From Pseudomonadota bacterium (lineage in GTDB: Bacteria; Pseudomonadota; Alphaproteobacteria; Rhodobacterales; Rhodobacteraceae): 64,000 bases of DNA. Shown here piece after piece: positions 62,533 through 64,000 of the stretch. The position numbers and the translations under genes are program-made. Within the stretch, counting starts at the first letter, position 1; every line of letters starts with the position of its first letter. Below the pieces are notes generated by a model. That model worked only from the letters and a program-made list of their open reading frames with translations. It had not been told where the DNA came from and ran no database searches. The DNA lies in the NCBI GenBank assembly GCA_018240425.1, contig JAFEFU010000056.1, positions 1-64,000 of the forward strand, written 5' to 3'.

Positions 62533-64000
62533 TCAGCGCGGCGTACGCCTGCCGCCCTTCGGCTTGCGCGTCGCCCAGCCGGCCTGCGGGGGCTTGCCCT
62601 TGGGCTTGTGCGGCTTGCCTGGTTTGCCGGGCGCGTCAGGCGCGGATTTTGCGCCCGACTTCTTGGCGGAATACTGTGCTGCCGGGCGCGGCTTCGGGCC
62701 GGTTTCCGCGGTGGCTGCCTCTGGCGCAGGTCCAGGGGTCGGGTCTCCGGCCGCGTCGCGCCGGGGGGGCGGGCCCTTGCGGTGGGGCTTGGGTTGGCGG
62801 GGGGATGGGCCTTCGGAATGGGCCGGGCGCTCGGCCGGTGTCCGGTCGCCGAAGGGCGGCGCGTCCAGCGGCCTGACCGTCACCCCGTTTTCCAGCGCCC
62901 GCTCGCGCCCGAGCGCCTTGAGGAAGGCCGGCGCCCGCGACAGAAGGATCTCGACGAAGGTCTCGCTTTCCTGGACGCGGATCGCACCCACGTCGCCGCG
63001 CCCGAGGTTGCCGGCCCGGCAGACCATCGGCAAGATGCGGCGCGGCTCGGCATGGTCGCGCCGGCCGATCGACAGGGCAAACCAGCGGCCGGGGCCGAAG
63101 GTGGCGGGGTCGCGCGGAGCCTGCGCGCCGGCCAGTTCCTCGGGAGCCGAGCGCGCGCTCATGTAAAGCCGGACGAAGGCGGCCGCCACGCGCCGCGCGT
63201 TCTGTCCGTCCAGCAGGCGCACGGCCAGCGCGGCCTCGCGCTCGCTCACCTCTTCGCCCCAGACCGGGTCGGCCAGGAGCCGCGCCTCGTCGCGGGCGCG
63301 CACCGCGTCGGCGGTCGGCGCCTCGACCCATTCCGCCGCGACCCTTGCCTGACCCAGCAGCGCCTCGGTCCGCCGCCGCCGGTTGCGTGGCACGATCAGC
63401 GCGCTGATCCCCTTGCGCCCCGCCCGTCCGGTCCTGCCCGAGCGGTGGAGAAGCACTTCGCCGTTGGTGGGCAGTTCAGCGTGAATGACCAGATCGAGGT
63501 TCGGCAGGTCGATGCCGCGCGCCGCCACGTCGGTCGCCACGCAGACCCGCGCCCGCCCGTCGCGCATGGCCTGAAGCGCATGGCTGCGCTCGGACTGGCT
63601 GAGTTCGCCCGACAGCGCCACCGCCGCGAAGGCGCGGTTGGTCAGCCTTGTGTGCAGCCGGTTCACCGCCGCCCGCGTGTTGCAGAAGATGATCGCGTTC
63701 GGCGCCTCGTGAAAGCGCAGAAGGTTGATGATGGCGTTCTCGGTGTCGGTCGGGGCGACCTCGACGGCGTGATAGGCGATGTCGGCGTGCTGGCCCTCGG
63801 CCGCAACCGCGCGGATGCGCAGCGCGTCCTTCTGGAAGTCGCGGGCCAGCGCCTCGATGGCCTTCGGCACGGTGGCCGAAAACATCAGCGTCCGCCGGTC
63901 CTCGGGGGCGGCGCGCAGGATCGTCTCCAGATCCTCGCGGAAGCCGAGGTCGAGCATCTCGTCGGCCTCGTCGAGGACCACGGCCCGCATCAGCGCGGGA
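62533..64000 (-). CDS. DEAD-box ATP-dependent RNA helicase (5' part outside window)
   Basis: 489 residues are visible. The DEAD motif (VVLDEADEMLD), SAT motif (LMFSATVPKA), motif IV (AIIFCNTRAAVNRLH), V (ATDVAARGIDLPNLD), and VI (HRSGRTGRAG) are in order. Then comes a DbpA-like RNA-binding domain region (RILPMVCRAGNLGRGDVGAIRVQESETFVEI), and a Pro/Lys/Arg-rich low-complexity tail of roughly 100 residues ending KPKGGRRTPR. Motifs Q and I lie beyond base 64000. Likely rRNA maturation or cold response; DbpA/DeaD-type naming needs the missing half. Confidence 0.93.
   Translation of the reverse strand, partial: PALMRAVVLDEADEMLDLGFREDLETILRAAPEDRRTLMFSATVPKAIEALARDFQKDALRIRAVAAEGQHADIAYHAVEVAPTDTENAIINLLRFHEAPNAIIFCNTRAAVNRLHTRLTNRAFAAVALSGELSQSERSHALQAMRDGRARVCVATDVAARGIDLPNLDLVIHAELPTNGEVLLHRSGRTGRAGRKGISALIVPRNRRRRTEALLGQARVAAEWVEAPTADAVRARDEARLLADPVWGEEVSEREAALAVRLLDGQNARRVAAAFVRLYMSARSAPEELAGAQAPRDPATFGPGRWFALSIGRRDHAEPRRILPMVCRAGNLGRGDVGAIRVQESETFVEILLSRAPAFLKALGRERALENGVTVRPLDAPPFGDRTPAERPAHSEGPSPRQPKPHRKGPPPRRDAAGDPTPGPAPEAATAETGPKPRPAAQYSAKKSGAKSAPDAPGKPGKPHKPKGKPPQAGWATRKPKGGRRTPR

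Overview
The window is gene-dense, high-GC chromosomal DNA with no phage, transposase, CRISPR or tRNA gene that I can see. Gene content points to an alphaproteobacterium of the Rhodobacteraceae/Rhodobacterales type. The evidence is an atpHAGDC operon lacking the F0 genes, a stand-alone class II ribonucleotide reductase of about 760 residues, DUF1489 and DUF2125 proteins, an H-type lectin gene behind the atp operon, and a long structured leader before an ornithine-decarboxylase-type gene. The species cannot be named from the sequence.

Layout. 1-5.5 kb: valS (last codons outside the window), an ATGA-coupled trio (DUF1428, tandem VOC, PhnB-like VOC) and a divergent HxlR regulator. 5.5-9.2 kb: Lrp regulator divergent from an ornithine/lysine decarboxylase-type gene, a DUF2235 hydrolase, a structured inverted-repeat element and a GFA-family zinc protein. 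9.3-15.8 kb: metF divergent from a MetR-like regulator, a MarR-EmrA-EmrB efflux operon, an inositol-monophosphatase-family enzyme and DUF1489. 15.8-18.1 kb: nrdJ. 18.4-27.1 kb: a carbohydrate island with GntR-ROK kinase-SIS isomerase-GMC oxidoreductase on one strand and a four-gene sugar ABC importer on the other, sharing a compact overlapping promoter region.

27.3-43.3 kb is the most interesting part. About fourteen co-directional genes form what looks like one catabolic pathway: Lrp regulator, creatinase/ectoine-hydrolase-like M24 protein without the usual metal ligands, HyuA/HyuB, a saccharopine-dehydrogenase-like oxidoreductase, a Pot-type ABC importer, aldehyde dehydrogenase, an NTF2-like protein, a polysaccharide-deacetylase-fold hydrolase, a C45-type Ntn hydrolase, and a proline-racemase-fold protein with Ser and Thr where the two catalytic Cys should be. 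Together they suggest import, C-N bond or ring opening, and oxidation of a small nitrogenous (perhaps cyclic) compound. The substrate is unknown to me and the pathway may be undescribed.

43.3-64 kb is mostly conserved core: rpsD with a structured leader, a membrane protein, hisC-tyrC-extensin-like genes, DUF2125, ChaC-type cyclotransferase, a MotA/ExbB-like plus OmpA-like coiled-coil pair that could form an ion-driven envelope machine, clpA, gloB, a SAM methyltransferase, the atpHAGDC operon with terminator, the H-type lectin gene and the C-terminal part of a DEAD-box RNA helicase. Calls rest on reading the sequence and remembered family features; no database search was run.
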